Source of the DNA: DASSUW01 sp963811895 | Lineage (GTDB): Bacteria > Actinomycetota > Thermoleophilia > Solirubrobacterales > Solirubrobacteraceae | Assembly: GCA_963811895.1 (NCBI GenBank) | Contig: CAWETE010000008.1 | Coordinates: 263,051-327,050 of the forward strand | Direction: 5' to 3' | DNA: 64,000 nt | Shown: positions 63,601 through 64,000 of the stretch, in pieces | Numbering within the stretch: the stretch's first letter is position 1 | Layout of the letters: each line of letters opens with the position of its first letter | Made by a program: the position numbers and the translations under genes | Notes under the pieces: model-generated | Database searches by the model: none | What the model was told of the DNA's origin: nothing | What the model saw: the letters and a program-made list of their open reading frames with translations, nothing else

Positions 63601-64000
63601 GATGTCCGCGGACGGCGAGCCCGGTTACGCCGCCTCGTTCCGGCGGCCTGCGCGGCGGCACGATCACTCTGGCGCTCAACCAGACGGCGACGTGCACGAT
63701 CACGCTCGACGACGGGGCGGGGACGCTGAACGTCGTCACGGAGGTCGTCAACGACGACGGCGGCCAAGCCGAGCGCGACGATTTCGACGCGCACGTGAAG
63801 CGCAACGGCGCCGAGGTCGCGAGCAGCCCGCAGCCCGGCGCCGGGGCTCCGGGGACCGCGTACACGCTCGCGGCCGGCACCTATGCGGTACCGCAGACGG
63901 CGTCGAGGGCTATGAGCCGACAGGATCGGGTGGATGCAACGCCGCCGGGTCGGTGACGCTCGCGCTCGGCGAGGACGTGACCTGCACGATCACGGTCGAC
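60621..64000 (+). CDS. Giant exported beta-helix protein with ~97-residue tandem repeats (3' partial, frameshifted)
   Basis: It starts TTG 60621 or ATG 60627 with a signal peptide (GILGLIVAATISPGVAMA). Residues about 30-355 form a right-handed parallel beta-helix: CTLREAVVLA, VTIRNGNGVGLDSGAGGGIF, and later GGGI/GGGL turns. From 61686 come eight prealbumin-like repeats. The intact frame ends at 63512 because of an indel near 63488; another near 63640 restores it and a third near 63891 shifts it again. Each lost segment matches the repeat consensus in another frame. Repeats and reading continue past base 64000. The helix plus repeat stalk suggests a surface adhesin or polysaccharide-binding protein; no anchor is visible yet. 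Confidence 0.82.
61686..64000 (+). repeat. In-frame tandem repeat array, ~291-bp unit, at least eight copies
   Basis: Units begin at about 61686, 61980, 62271, 62562, 62853, 63144, 63435 and 63720. Each encodes a strand pattern opening (P/A/G)TL(R/N)V.T.VVN(N/D).GG, a middle H(V/I)R..G..V..SPQ, YTL.AG.Y.V.AD...GY, and closing CTIT.DD. Spacing is 291 bp except the first (294) and the interval holding two indels (285). The last two intact units (from 62853 and 63144) are the most similar to each other at DNA level, suggesting recent expansion. Confidence 0.9.

Noticed and set aside
61686..64000. Regularly spaced repeats that could suggest a repeat array such as CRISPR
   Set aside because: The 291-bp units are coding, keep reading frame over six units, and show protein-level conservation; there are no short identical repeats with unique spacers.

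Overview
This 64 kb window is a contiguous stretch of very GC-rich chromosome, probably from an actinobacterium and most likely the Thermoleophilia/Solirubrobacterales. This is inferred from the strong G/C third-position bias, frequent GTG and TTG starts, NTGA start/stop overlaps, an actinobacterial LexA box (CGAAC-N4-GTTCG), an F420-type PPOX protein, an IlvG-like ThDP enzyme, LVIVD-repeat proteins and large secreted proteins with prealbumin-like repeats. I see no phage, integrase, transposase gene or CRISPR array. The gene layout looks like ordinary chromosome rather than a mobile island.

Layout. 1-7 kb: 3' end of an acetolactate-synthase-like gene, a palindromic MITE-like element, a Ppx/GppA phosphatase and D-2-hydroxyacid dehydrogenase pair, DUF72 and CoA-binding proteins, an acyl-CoA ligase, and an initiator tRNA with its terminator. 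7-16 kb: a resistance-like block with a rifampicin-monooxygenase-like flavoprotein, a broken TetR gene, an MMPL exporter behind a palindromic operator, an MFS exporter with its MarR regulator and operator, a two-component system and a small secreted protein. 16-20 kb: a PAS protein, two secreted alpha/beta hydrolases and a QsdR-like TetR. 20-25 kb: a second copy of the MITE-like element, a MecA-like PBP, and a siderophore ABC importer without binding protein behind an iron-box-like palindrome. 25-35 kb: an amidohydrolase/esterase/maleylacetate-reductase-like operon, an M28 peptidase, a flavin oxidase, a ring-cleaving dioxygenase and two divergent LVIVD proteins.

35-48 kb: a trypsin-like protease, DEAD-box helicase, desaturase plus cyclopropane synthase (membrane lipid tailoring), cold-shock protein, hotdog protein, a large intergenic palindrome, a C5-epimerase-like lipoprotein with a STAS protein, an unrecognised protein with a nucleoside-phosphorylase-like half, and a metzincin-like protease. 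47-56 kb: LexA-controlled dinB, a VOC protein, metallophosphoesterase, ribokinase, DUF202 pair, YcaQ-type glycosylase, PPOX protein, fumarylacetoacetase and an SDR/epimerase pair. 56-64 kb: three consecutive large exported proteins sharing domains and leader sequences; the last carries about 97-residue tandem repeats and runs off the end.

A recurrent feature is single-base frameshifts in otherwise intact genes. I find nine clear ones plus one likely at the start of a signal peptide. They could be real decay or, more likely, consensus indel errors. The most unusual non-coding signal is the pair of approximately 153-215 bp palindromic elements with 19-bp terminal inverted repeats placed immediately after stop codons.
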